NCBI GenBank assembly: GCA_021793235.1
Contig: JAJYTD010000021.1
Coordinates: 1-62,486 of the forward strand
DNA length: 62,486 nucleotides
DNA from: Actinomycetes bacterium
GTDB taxonomy: Bacteria; Actinomycetota; Actinomycetes; Streptosporangiales; Streptosporangiaceae
Reading direction: 5' to 3'
The translations under genes and the position numbers were made by a program. Positions 8,058-15,953 of this stretch are shown piece by piece. Every line of letters starts with the position of its first letter. Positions within the stretch are counted from its first letter, which is position 1. The notes beneath the pieces were generated by a model, which saw only the letters and a list, made by a program, of their open reading frames with translations, was not told where the DNA came from and ran no database searches.

Positions 8058-9791
8058 TCACTGGTTACGGCCCGGGGGGATGCGCAGGGCGATCAGGGCG
8101 ATGTCGTCGTCGTTGTCGTCGGGCCGGGCGCGGCTGATGAGCTGGTCGCAGAAGTCGTCGATGGGGCGGTGGGCCAGCGCGGCGGCGTGCCGGCTCAGCC
8201 GGGCCATCCCTTTGTCCAGGGAGTGGCCGGGGGATTCGATCATCCCGTCGGTGTAGAGCACCACTGTGCTCAGCGGCGGCAGATGGGCGATCGCATCGGG
8301 CCGTTCGAATGCGGTCTCGGTGCCGAGCAGGACACCGTGCCCCTCTTCGAGGAAGCGGGCCCGCCCGCCGCGGTCCACCAAAAGCGGCGGCGGGTGGCCC
8401 GCGTTGGTCCAGTTCAGATGCCACGGCCCGCCCTCCTGGCCCTCGACCCGGGCAAAGACCATGGTGGCCATGCGCGCTTCGCTGATCTGCGCCATGGCGC
8501 GGTCGAGCCGGTCGACGATCACGCTCGGAGGCTCCTCCTTCTCCCAGGCGAAGGCCCGCAGCATGTTGCGGATCTGGGACATGCGGGAGGCGGCCTGGAG
8601 GTCGTGGCCCACCACGTCCCCGATCACCAGGGTGGTCACCCCAGTGGGCAGCAGGAAGGCGTCGTACCAGTCGCCGCCGACCTGGGAGGCGTGCGGCGCG
8701 GGCTGGTAGCGCGCGGCCATTCCCAAGTGGTCCACCACCGGCAGCGGCGGAAGCAGGTAGCGCTGCATGGTTTCGGCGACCCGCTGCTGCCGCTCGTACA
8801 GCCGCGCGTTGTCCACCGCGAGCCCGGCCCGGCGGGCGATGTCCTCCACCAGCGCGAGCTCGGTGGAGTCGAACTTCTTGTCCTGGTCGGCGCGGCCCAG
8901 GGTCAGGGCGCCCAGAACCGTTCCGCCCCGGCTCCGCAGCGGAGCGATGACCGCGGAGTGCATACCGGTTTTCTGGAACAGTTCACGCTGCACGGACGTA
9001 AGTCCGGTATCCGGAGGGGCGGCGTAGTCCTGGGCCGTGGCCAGCGTCGACGGGGCCCCGCGCAGCACCTGGGCCAGGGGCAGCGCCGAGGACTCCGACA
9101 GCGGCGGCAACGGCCCCTCCAATTCCGCCATGGTCACGTCGACGCCTTCGCGGTGGTGCACCACAGCCACACGCTGCAGTTCGTCGGCATCGCTGAGCAG
9201 GTCCACGATGGCCCAGTCGGCCAGGCGGGGAGTGACCAGCTGCACCAGCCGGCGCAGCGCCTCATTCACCTCCAGTGTGGAGGTGAGCACCATGGTGGTC
9301 TCAGAGATCAGGGACAGGCTGTCGGCCAGCTCGGAGAGCGCGGCCACGCCGTCGGCCGGCTCGGCCTGGTTCTCCGGCTCCAGGGCGCGCTCGTGGAAGA
9401 GCACCACCGATACGGTCGTGTCCTCGTCGACCGCATAGGGAGAGATCAACCAGACCACGGGCAGGATGGTGCCGTCGCCGCGCGTGAACCACTTGTTCCC
9501 GCCATGGGCGGACTGGCCGCTGAGGAACGCCTTCATCAGTTGGCACTGCGCGCGCGGCAGGCTCCTTCCGCCCGCTCCCCGGTGCAGCAGATCATGGGCG
9601 TTCTCGCCGAGGAAGGAATCCGCCGGCCGCGCGAGCAGCTCCTCGGCCCGCGGATTGACCGCGATGATCTGTTCCTGGTGGTCGGTCATGTAGGCACCGA
9701 CATCGAGGCCGGCCAGCACTTCTTCCGCCAGCTGCGCGCCCGCTCTCAAGCGCCGCTGTGCAGCGCGGCCGTCTTCCTCTGCAGCCGGCAT
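8058..9791 (-). CDS. PAS-GAF-SpoIIE serine phosphatase (PP2C type)
   Basis: A 577-residue signalling phosphatase. Domains in order: a PAS-like sensor (about 25-135, DHQEQIIAVNPRAEELL), a GAF domain (about 165-340, with SAVIAPLRSRGGTVLGALTLG), and a SpoIIE/RsbU-type PP2C phosphatase (about 345-570). The metal-binding Asp residues are seen in VGGDWYDAF, VIGDVVGHD, YTDGMIE and DDNDDDIALI. No transmembrane segment is seen, so it is cytosolic. Such proteins dephosphorylate anti-anti-sigma factors in partner-switching systems; the RsbW-like ATPase at 0.2 kb is a possible but unproven partner. A small-molecule or redox signal through PAS/GAF is a family inference. Confidence 0.93.
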   Translation of the reverse strand: MPAAEEDGRAAQRRLRAGAQLAEEVLAGLDVGAYMTDHQEQIIAVNPRAEELLARPADSFLGENAHDLLHRGAGGRSLPRAQCQLMKAFLSGQSAHGGNKWFTRGDGTILPVVWLISPYAVDEDTTVSVVLFHERALEPENQAEPADGVAALSELADSLSLISETTMVLTSTLEVNEALRRLVQLVTPRLADWAIVDLLSDADELQRVAVVHHREGVDVTMAELEGPLPPLSESSALPLAQVLRGAPSTLATAQDYAAPPDTGLTSVQRELFQKTGMHSAVIAPLRSRGGTVLGALTLGRADQDKKFDSTELALVEDIARRAGLAVDNARLYERQQRVAETMQRYLLPPLPVVDHLGMAARYQPAPHASQVGGDWYDAFLLPTGVTTLVIGDVVGHDLQAASRMSQIRNMLRAFAWEKEEPPSVIVDRLDRAMAQISEARMATMVFARVEGQEGGPWHLNWTNAGHPPPLLVDRGGRARFLEEGHGVLLGTETAFERPDAIAHLPPLSTVVLYTDGMIESPGHSLDKGMARLSRHAAALAHRPIDDFCDQLISRARPDDNDDDIALIALRIPPGRNQ

Positions 9792-9934
9792 GCCGGTGCC
9801 TCCCCGATTCCGCCCTCTGCTGTTCCACCTTTATGCACCCCAGCCCCGAAAACCGGCAGGACACGCCCACTGACACCGAGTATGGCCTCCCGCCGCCCAA
9901 AACCGCCCGGTGCACCATGCCCTGCGGCCGGGGC

Positions 9935-10268
9935 CAATCCGGCACGGTGATGCGGACATCGCGGCTGTCGGCGGCGGTGAAGCCGAGCAGGCGGCGCCCC
10001 TTCGGTTTCGACAGCGCCGCGCTGCGCGGCCGACAGCGGGGCGAACAGGGTGATGTCCACAACGGCGGTGCCGCGACCGCGAATGGTCTTCCACATGCCG
10101 CGCACGAAGCCGCCGACGAGCAGGATGCCGGGGACGGTGCCGTTCTTGGTGGCGATGCGGCGGCGCGCCTCGTCGGAGATGACCCGGGTGCGGTCGGCGT
10201 GGGAGAGCGTGAGGTTGTCGAACTCGGCCGCGAACCGGACGGGAGCCGGGGTCTGGGGGGCGGGGCCT
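9935..10268 (-). pseudogene. C-terminal remnant of a winged-helix DNA-binding-domain protein
   Basis: The minus strand encodes FAAEFDNLTLSHADRTRV, then GFVRGMWK and DITLFAPLSAAQRGAVETEG, followed after a one-base shift by RLLGFTAADSRDVRI. Together these match the C-terminal half of the 'winged helix DNA-binding domain' (HTH_42) family. The shift lies in a CCCC run at 9997-10000 on the + strand. The N-terminal two thirds are missing: the frame opens right after the TGA of the next gene upstream. There is no proper stop. It is dead as a coding gene unless the frameshift is a read error, and even then it would be truncated. Confidence 0.6.
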
Positions 10269-10270
10269 GT

Positions 10271-10795
10271 TCAACCGCGGCCGCGCACGGGTTCCAGGTC
10301 CTCGATGGAGGTGATGCGGCGCAGGGCGGCGGGGCCGGGCCCGGGCGCCGGTGTGAACACCCGCACCAGGAGGCTTCCGGGCAGCGGCGCGGCGGCCACC
10401 CAGGAGTGCGCGGTGCACAGCACGGTGAAGGTGCGGCGGGTTCCGTCGACGGTGATCGGGTACCTGGACCAGACCGCCCCCTCAGGCAGGGAGAAGGACT
10501 GCGCGCTCAACGGGTCGCGCATGCGGCGCTCCATCAGGTCGCGTTCGCCGCAGAACCCGCGGATGTCGCGCTCGTCCAAGGCGCCACGGTCCCAGCGGCG
10601 GGTCGCGATCTCCAGTTCGGGGCCGTGGTCGGGGCCGTGGGGAGTGGATCCGAAGTCGACCACGACCTTGAGGGGAAGGTCGCCGCCGGGGGCGAGGGCG
10701 GTCGAACTGATCCGGCCCCGGCGCCGCTCCCCCTCAGGCGCATACAGCGGGAGGTCGGCCAGGACCTCGGCAAAGGCGGCACCCGCGTCGTCCAT
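10271..10795 (-). CDS. Conserved-looking hypothetical protein
   Basis: A 174-residue protein I do not recognise. It has no transmembrane segment or signal peptide. The N-terminal part (ADLPLYAPEGERRRGRIS) is followed by beta-rich stretches, LKVVVDFGSTP, FTVLCTAHSWV and LLVRVFTPAP. A run of charged residues, ERDLMERRMRDP, sits in the middle. The ATG is chosen because GGGAG precedes it by about 9 nt. The codon pattern (strong third-position G/C) supports a real gene. The winged-helix remnant follows immediately downstream on the same strand. Function unknown. Confidence 0.65.
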   Translation of the reverse strand: MDDAGAAFAEVLADLPLYAPEGERRRGRISSTALAPGGDLPLKVVVDFGSTPHGPDHGPELEIATRRWDRGALDERDIRGFCGERDLMERRMRDPLSAQSFSLPEGAVWSRYPITVDGTRRTFTVLCTAHSWVAAAPLPGSLLVRVFTPAPGPGPAALRRITSIEDLEPVRGRG

Positions 10796-11006
10796 CCGCC
10801 CGTCTCCCTTCTCGTGTCGTGGCGGCCTGCCCGGCGGTGGAGGCACCGCCGGGCAGGCGGGCAACGCCTCGATGGTAGGGCCGCCGCCGTACGCCGGGGA
10901 CCGCGCCGATGCGGCGCGACACACCCCTGCCAATGATCATTGCCATGTTCTAAGCTCGGGCAGCACCGATCAACCCGCGAGTAACAACGAGTGGTGAGAG
11001 GCACCC

Positions 11007-11096
11007 ATGGACACGGCAACCGCCACCGGCGGGCCCCACCACACACCGGCTCCCCGCGCCCCGCGGGAGAACAGCCGGGCCAGGAGGCGGCGATGA
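11007..11096 (+). CDS. Possible small ORF coupled to the hydrolase
   Basis: A 29-residue frame starting MDTATATGGP and ending in a run of Arg. Its TGA overlaps the ATG of the hydrolase (ATGA), and GAGAGG precedes its ATG. It may serve only to couple translation of the hydrolase. No family recognised. Confidence 0.25.
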   Translation: MDTATATGGPHHTPAPRAPRENSRARRRR

Positions 11097-11995
11097 GCGC
11101 CGCCCCCCGCCGCGAACTGCGCGTGGAATCCGCCGACGGCACCCGCATCCACGCCGAGGTGCACGGCCCCCAGGACGCACCCACCGCCGTACTCAGCCAC
11201 GGCTGGACCTGCTCCACCTTCTTCTGGGGGCCCGTGGTCGAGGAGCTCGGCCCTGAGGTGCGCGTGGTCCTCTACGACCAGCGCGGCCACGGCCGCAGCG
11301 CCGCACCGGCACGCGGCGGCTACTCCACCCCCGCCCTAGCCGACGACCTGTGCGCCGTCCTGCAGGCCACCGTTCCCGCCGGAACCCGCACCGTCCTCGG
11401 CGGGCACAGCATGGGCGCGATGACGATCATGGCCGCCGCACGCCGGCCCGCCTTGCGCGAACGGGCCGGCGCCATCCTGCTGGCCAGCACCGGAAGCGCG
11501 AACCTGCCCGCAACCTCCCAAGCGCTGCCCGGAGCCGCACGCTTTCCCCGCTTGGGCGCCGCGGCCCACCGCTTCCTCCTGGGCTCGTCGCTGCCCCTGG
11601 GTCCCCGCACCCCCCTCACCCGGGCCGCACTGCACTACGTGACCATGGCGCGCGACGCCGACCCGAAGATGGTCGACCTGTGCACCCGCATCGTGCACGC
11701 CTGCCCCGCCGCCACACGAGGCCAGTGGGGCAAGGTCCTGGGCAGGCTCGACCTCGACGAGGGCCTGCGCGCCCTGGAGCAGCCGACCGCGATCATCGCC
11801 GGCACCGCCGACCGGCTCACCCCCATCGCCCACACCCGCCGCATGGCCGGCCTCCTCCCCCGATGCGAAGAAGTGATCGAGATCCCCGGTGCCGGCCACA
11901 TGACACCGCTGGAGCACCCGCGCACGGTCGCCTCGACCATCCGCGCACTCATCGCACGGCACCTGGACACCGACACGCGAGAGGAAACCGCTTGA
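11093..11995 (+). CDS. Alpha/beta hydrolase whose stop codon lies in a transposon end
   Basis: A 300-residue alpha/beta hydrolase. The oxyanion region is SHGWTCSTFFW, the nucleophile elbow is GHSMG, the acid is Asp in GTADRLTP and the catalytic His is in GAGHMTPLEHP, so the enzyme looks intact. Fold and length suit an esterase, lactonase or haloperoxidase-like enzyme; the substrate is unknown. AGGAGG stands a few nt before the ATG. The last codons run into an IS200/IS605-type right end: the stop TGA is part of the element's TTGAC terminus at 11992. The protein core is complete, so only a few C-terminal residues could have been replaced. Confidence 0.9.
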   Translation: MSAAPRRELRVESADGTRIHAEVHGPQDAPTAVLSHGWTCSTFFWGPVVEELGPEVRVVLYDQRGHGRSAAPARGGYSTPALADDLCAVLQATVPAGTRTVLGGHSMGAMTIMAAARRPALRERAGAILLASTGSANLPATSQALPGAARFPRLGAAAHRFLLGSSLPLGPRTPLTRAALHYVTMARDADPKMVDLCTRIVHACPAATRGQWGKVLGRLDLDEGLRALEQPTAIIAGTADRLTPIAHTRRMAGLLPRCEEVIEIPGAGHMTPLEHPRTVASTIRALIARHLDTDTREETA

Positions 11996-12099
11996 CCTCC
12001 TCCTCTCCCTCAAGGGAGGGGATTCCCCCTCGCAGGGCGGGTTTCCTGCCGCGTCGCCGATCGCGGAAGGCCGGACCCGTGCCGTCTGACACCGGCTCC
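11992..12099 (-). mobile_element. IS200/IS605-type right-end remnant with decayed tnpB tail
   Basis: This stretch aligns with the element entering at the right edge of the window: both begin TTGAC, have a CTCCCT/AGGGAG hairpin, then GGGATTCC, and end with GTCTGACACCGGCTCC. Read on the minus strand it encodes EPVSDGTGPAFRDRR, matching EPVSDGKGPPFRSRQ of the intact-looking copy, i.e. the TnpB C-terminus. The middle hairpins of the other copy are deleted and the tnpB stop is gone. It is probably a solo right end left by deletion. The orientation is inferred from the known layout in which the element's right end follows tnpB and ends in TCAA. Confidence 0.65.
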
Positions 12100-12124
12100 C
12101 TCCCCTACCGCACCGCCCCGCCGG

Positions 12125-13810
12125 TCACGGCGGGTCGGGGATGGCCCCGTCCTGGCGCAGCCGGTGGTGGGCGTAGGCGATCGCTTCCGGGGTGGTGGCG
12201 AAGACGCGGCCCTCCTCACGCAGGCGCGTTATCACCCCCAGGGCCTCCAGCGGGCGGGAGTGCCCTTCGCGGATGCCCGAGACCAGCACGGTGATGCGGC
12301 GGTGCTCCAAGCGCTCGATCGCGTCTTTGAGCACCAGGGCGCCGGTGGCGTCGATCGCGCTGACCCTGGACATGCGCAGCACCACCACCGACACGTCGGC
12401 GACCTCGGTCAACTCCAGCAGGAACCGGTGGGCCGCGGCGAAGAACAGCGGGCCGTCGATCCGGTAGGCGACGATGTGCTCGGCCAGCAGCGCCCGCTCC
12501 TCCTCGCGGTGGTCCTGGGACAGGTCGACCTCCAGGGGAACCCGGTCCAAGCGGGCGTTCTTGGCGACCGCGCTCAGCGCCAGGGCCGCTGTCACGGCCA
12601 AGCCGAGCAGGACCGCCATCACCAGGTCCAGCGCCAGTGTGGCCACGGCCGTGAGCACCAGCACCGCCGCGTCCCCCCGGGTGGAGCCCAGCATGGCGCG
12701 CACCGAGCCCACTTCGACCATCCGCACGGCTGTGGCCAGCAGCACCCCGGCCAGCGCCGCCAGGGGGATCTTGCCGACCAGGGGCGCGGCGGCGAAGACG
12801 ACACCGCCCAGGACGAGGGCGTGGGTGAGGGCGGCGAGCCGGCTGGCCGCACCGGAGCGCACGTTGACCGCGGTGCGCGCGATCGCCGCCGTTGCGGGGA
12901 TCCCGCCGAACATGGGGGTGATGAGGTTGGCGATGCCCTGCCCGAACAGCTCCCGGTCGGGGTCGTGCTGCTGGTTGACGCTCATCCCGTCGGCGACCGT
13001 GGCCGAGAGCAGGGACTCCAGGGCGGCCAGGGCGGCGACGGCGACCGCTGCGGTGGCCAGCGAGCTCACCGCCGACAGGTCGAAGAAGCCCAGGGAGGGC
13101 GCAGGCAGGCCGGCCGGCAGGGCGCCGATGGACTCGGCCTCGACCGGGGTGAGCTCCACCAGCACCGTGGCCGCGGCGACCGCCAGCAGCGAGAAGGGGA
13201 CGGTCGGCCGCCATCGGGCACCCAGCAGGGCAAGGGCCGCCACACCCAGCGCGATCGCGACCGGGGCCCACTGGGGGGCGCGCAGGAATTGGCCGGCGGC
13301 GTCGACGGCGATGCCGACGACGTTGTGGCCTTCTGCCGGGGCCACGCCGAGCGCGGACGGGACCTGCTGCAGCGCGATGACGGCGGCGATACCGATCGTG
13401 AAGCCTTCGATGACCGGTGCGGGGACGTAGCGCATGTAACGCCCGGCCCGCGCCGCCGCCAGGCCGATGAGCAGGATCCCGGCCATAAACCCGACGATGA
13501 GCACGCCCCCGGGCCCGTGCGTGGCGACGATGGGCACGAGCACCACCGTCATCGCCCCCGTCGGACCGGAGACCTGCAGGTTGGAGCCGCCGAAGAGCGC
13601 AGCGAGCGCCCCGGCGACGATGGCGGTGACCAGCCCGGGGCCGGCGCCCAGGCCGGAGGAGATCCCGAAGCCGAGGGCAAGGGGCAGCGCCACGATCGCC
13701 ACGGTCACGCCTGCGAGCAGGTCCCGTCGGGGCTGGCGGCCCATGGCGGCGATGTCGGCACGGGTGGGCAGCAGGGAGCGGGCCGAGGCCCAGGCGGCCT
13801 TCACGGTCAT
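12125..13810 (-). CDS. SulP-family inorganic anion transporter with STAS domain
   Basis: A 561-residue SulP (SLC26-like) membrane transporter. About ten to twelve hydrophobic segments span residues 28-425, including the signature region VALPLALGFGISSGLG near the N-terminus and GQGIANLITPMFGGIPATAAIARTA in the middle (shown here in part). A cytosolic STAS domain occupies about 445-545 (VVVLRMSRVSAIDATGALVL). Substrates in the family are sulfate, bicarbonate or other anions. The ArsR-type regulator gene lies directly upstream on the same strand with 182 nt between, a pairing often seen in actinobacteria, so metal- or redox-responsive control is plausible. Confidence 0.93.
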   Translation of the reverse strand: MTVKAAWASARSLLPTRADIAAMGRQPRRDLLAGVTVAIVALPLALGFGISSGLGAGPGLVTAIVAGALAALFGGSNLQVSGPTGAMTVVLVPIVATHGPGGVLIVGFMAGILLIGLAAARAGRYMRYVPAPVIEGFTIGIAAVIALQQVPSALGVAPAEGHNVVGIAVDAAGQFLRAPQWAPVAIALGVAALALLGARWRPTVPFSLLAVAAATVLVELTPVEAESIGALPAGLPAPSLGFFDLSAVSSLATAAVAVAALAALESLLSATVADGMSVNQQHDPDRELFGQGIANLITPMFGGIPATAAIARTAVNVRSGAASRLAALTHALVLGGVVFAAAPLVGKIPLAALAGVLLATAVRMVEVGSVRAMLGSTRGDAAVLVLTAVATLALDLVMAVLLGLAVTAALALSAVAKNARLDRVPLEVDLSQDHREEERALLAEHIVAYRIDGPLFFAAAHRFLLELTEVADVSVVVLRMSRVSAIDATGALVLKDAIERLEHRRITVLVSGIREGHSRPLEALGVITRLREEGRVFATTPEAIAYAHHRLRQDGAIPDPP

Positions 13811-13992
13811 CTGTGCTTTGGGGGCCTGCTCCCCTGTCCGTTGGGAGACACAGCCCTTACCTACTTTCTGTTATCTAATTGATTCTCTGTGTGATTGCAT
13901 TGAATGGGTCGCCCGACACGCGGACATCGAGCCGCGGCCGCCGACCCCACCCCTTCCTGGCAGCAGAGGGCCGCAGGCGGGGTCCGCCGGCG

Positions 13993-14334
13993 TCAGACCT
14001 CGGCCGCCCGCAGCTCGTCCAGGAGCTCCTCCTGGTCGGTGAGCATCTCGGTGAGGATGCGGCGCGCGGCCCGCATCAGCTCGGCGACGTCGCCTCCGGC
14101 CAGGGCATAGACCACCGTGGCCCCGTCGCGGGCAGCGGTCACGATCCCCGAGCGGCGCAGGATCGCCAACTGCTGGGAGAGATTGGAGGGCTCGACCTCG
14201 ATGGCGGCCCGCAGGTCGCGCACCGGCATCGGCCCCTCCTGCAGCAGCTCCAGCACGCGGATGCGGACCGGGTGGCCCAGCATGCGGAAGAATTCGGCCT
14301 TGGCCTGGTACAGCGGCTTGGGCACGATGGCCAC
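13993..14334 (-). CDS. ArsR/SmtB-family regulator paired with the SulP gene
   Basis: A 113-residue ArsR-type winged-helix regulator. The wHTH lies at about 25-90: HPVRIRVLELLQEGPMPV, then LRAAIEVEPSNLSQQLAILR as recognition helix, then a wing ending ATVVYALA. It has no cysteine pair of the classical metal-binding alpha3 site, so the inducer may not be a metal. The GTG start has GGAGAGG just upstream. A long AT-rich inverted repeat 45-70 nt upstream is a probable operator. The SulP transporter follows on the same strand and is the likely target. Confidence 0.9.
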   Translation of the reverse strand: MAIVPKPLYQAKAEFFRMLGHPVRIRVLELLQEGPMPVRDLRAAIEVEPSNLSQQLAILRRSGIVTAARDGATVVYALAGGDVAELMRAARRILTEMLTDQEELLDELRAAEV

Positions 14335-14378
14335 ACCCCTCTCCTCCTGGTCGCCGCAAGCAACCGTCCTATGATGTA

Positions 14379-14404
14379 ATGAATTGAAGAAATTTTCAAT
14401 TCAT
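14379..14404. promoter_or_regulatory. AT-rich inverted repeat upstream of the ArsR gene
   Basis: Perfect 10-bp arms ATGAATTGAA and TTCAATTCAT separated by GAAATT, with an outer ATGT/ACAT extension on each side. In such GC-rich DNA an AT-rich dyad this long is striking. It lies directly upstream of the ArsR-like gene, so it is probably the regulator's own operator. A loosely similar patch (ATTGCATTGAATG, about 13901-13913) lies upstream of the SulP gene. Confidence 0.65.
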
Positions 14405-14484
14405 ACATGCCGCAAGCCCCGGCGATCCCCCTCACATGCGCAGGCGCGGCCGCCCCGCGGCGGCCGCGCTTTCCGCTTTGGGAG

Positions 14485-14859
14485 TCAGCAGGCCCAGGGC
14501 GGGGTGAGCCGGGAGCCGTCGGACAGCACCGCCTCCAGACCGATGCTGGTGGTGACCCAGGCCGAGGCGGACTGCGCTGCGGGGTTGTCCAGGCGCAGCA
14601 CCGACCCGGCGGGCACCACGGCCGCATCGCCGGGGTGCAGGACGCTGGTGCGGCCGTCGATGGTCAGGTGCGGCTCCCCTTCGGTGACGAGGAAGACCTC
14701 TTCCCTGGTGATGGTGTGGGCGACCCCGGCGAGCCCGCCGGGGACCTCCAGGCGCCAGGCGCACAGCTCCGAACTGCCCCGGGCGGGGGCGACAAAGGAC
14801 GTGAAGCGACTGCCGTGCATGTCGTGGAAGACGGCGTCGGCAGGGCGGATGACGGGCAT
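14485..14859 (-). CDS. Small cupin-domain protein divergent from MarR gene
   Basis: A 124-residue single-domain cupin. The beta-barrel core runs from about residue 30 to 105, with VAHTITREEVFLVTEG as cupin motif 1 and LHPGDAAVVPAGSVLRL as motif 2. Motif 1 keeps one His and the Glu pair, but the usual HxH is reduced, so metal binding is uncertain. GGGAGG precedes the ATG. It is divergently transcribed from a MarR-type gene across an 88-nt spacer dominated by a large inverted repeat, so it is very probably the regulator's target. Function unknown; small cupins of this kind are often isomerases or stress-related. Confidence 0.85.
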   Translation of the reverse strand: MPVIRPADAVFHDMHGSRFTSFVAPARGSSELCAWRLEVPGGLAGVAHTITREEVFLVTEGEPHLTIDGRTSVLHPGDAAVVPAGSVLRLDNPAAQSASAWVTTSIGLEAVLSDGSRLTPPWAC

Positions 14860-14876
14860 GGGAAGACCTCCCGATA

Positions 14877-14928
14877 AAGACAAGCTGCTTGACTGTATGG
14901 GCGCACCAATAGTCAAGCAGCTTGTCTT
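14877..14928. promoter_or_regulatory. Perfect 18-bp inverted repeat between cupin and MarR genes
   Basis: Arms AAGACAAGCTGCTTGACT (14877-14894) and the exact complement AGTCAAGCAGCTTGTCTT (14911-14928) enclose a 16-nt spacer. Each arm itself contains the small dyad AAGCnGCTT. The two half-sites probably bind two MarR dimers and cover both divergent promoters. Confidence 0.8.
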
Positions 14929-14947
14929 CTATGTCAAGATGGAGAAC

Positions 14948-15394
14948 ATGACCCACGACGACGGCCTCACGCTGGCCGCACTGGTGCTCTCCGCAGCCGG
15001 ATCCCTGGCCGAGCAGATCAGCGCAGGCGTGGCGGCCCGCGGCTTCGACGACCTGCGGCCGGCGCACGGCTTCGCCTTCGTCCGGCTGTCCCCCGACGGC
15101 GCGACCATCACCGACGTGGCCCACCACCTGGGCGTCACCAAGCAGGCCGCCGGCCAACTGGTCGAGGAACTCGAACGCAAAGGCTATGTCCGACGCCTGC
15201 CCCACCCCGCCGACGCCCGGGCCCGGCTGGTCGTACTGACCGAACACGGCCGGGCCTGCACCCGCGCGGCCGAGGAGGCCGCCGCCGAGGCCGTGCGGGC
15301 GTGGGCGGCGGTGCTGGGCCCCGACCGGGTCGCGGCCCTGCGCACCGACCTGGCACGGGTCGCCCCGCCCGGTCGGATCCGGCCGACCTGGTGA
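14948..15394 (+). CDS. MarR-family transcriptional regulator
   Basis: A 148-residue winged-helix regulator of the MarR family. The DNA-binding core is about 40-105: ITDVAHHLGVTKQAAGQLVEEL as helix-turn-helix and RLPHPADARARLVVLTEHG as the wing with the family's DxR motif. The ATG at 14948 is chosen, with AGATGGAG just before it; an in-frame ATG at 14939 is possible. The large inverted repeat upstream is the probable operator controlling both this gene and the divergent cupin gene. The ligand is unknown. Confidence 0.88.
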   Translation: MTHDDGLTLAALVLSAAGSLAEQISAGVAARGFDDLRPAHGFAFVRLSPDGATITDVAHHLGVTKQAAGQLVEELERKGYVRRLPHPADARARLVVLTEHGRACTRAAEEAAAEAVRAWAAVLGPDRVAALRTDLARVAPPGRIRPTW

Positions 15395-15424
15395 GGCGGC
15401 CGCCCCCGCAGGCGCGGCAAAGGT

Positions 15425-15814
15425 TCAGGGCCGGTAGCGCAAGGGGTGGTCCTCGGGAACCTCGACGATGCAGATTTCCAGCCCGTCAGGGTCGGCGATC
15501 CACATTTCGAGCAGCCCCCAGGGCTCCCGAACGGGCTCACGGACCACCTTGGCCCCCTTGCCCACCAAGTCGGCCCGGGCCTCGGCGATGTCGGGCACCT
15601 GCAACCACAGCCGCACCGCCCCGGGCTGCGGGGGGTGGTCGGCCCGCCCGGACAGCTCCAAGAAACCGCCGCCGAGAAAGAACACGGTGCCGTGGTCGGG
15701 AGGGGTGCCGAACTCCCGGAAGACCGCCAGCCCCAGTACGTCGCGGTAGAAGGCGCGGCTGCGCTCCAGGTCGGTGGGGCGCAGCAGGACGCGGCTGCTC
15801 AAGACGTTGACCAT
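15425..15814 (-). CDS. VOC-family (glyoxalase/bleomycin-resistance fold) protein
   Basis: A 129-residue vicinal-oxygen-chelate protein with two beta-alpha-beta-beta-beta repeats. RPTDLERSRAFYRDVLGL opens repeat 1 and VPDIAEARADLVGKGAKVV opens repeat 2; the C-terminal DPDGLEICIVE carries the usual metal Glu. Members include glyoxalases, dioxygenases and antibiotic-sequestering proteins; nothing here fixes the activity. TACAGT, six nt before the ATG, could be the -10 box of a leaderless transcript. The gene is convergent with the MarR gene. Confidence 0.87.
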   Translation of the reverse strand: MVNVLSSRVLLRPTDLERSRAFYRDVLGLAVFREFGTPPDHGTVFFLGGGFLELSGRADHPPQPGAVRLWLQVPDIAEARADLVGKGAKVVREPVREPWGLLEMWIADPDGLEICIVEVPEDHPLRYRP

Positions 15815-15953
15815 GCTCGGACTGTAGTCCGGGCCCCGGTCCGCCGTCAGGCACAGCGGCGGTCGGTGCTCGGCGTTTCGCCGCCGCCGTGAGCGTGCGG
15901 CCCCGTGGGTGCGGCCGGGGGCGCGACCGCGGTCTCCCCTGCGCCGCCAGGCA

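Noticed and set aside
7663-8061. Minus-strand frames of 80-130 codons between phosphatase and ALDH genes
   Set aside because: No ribosome site, no recognisable motif and Arg/Pro-rich composition typical of chance frames in high-GC DNA.
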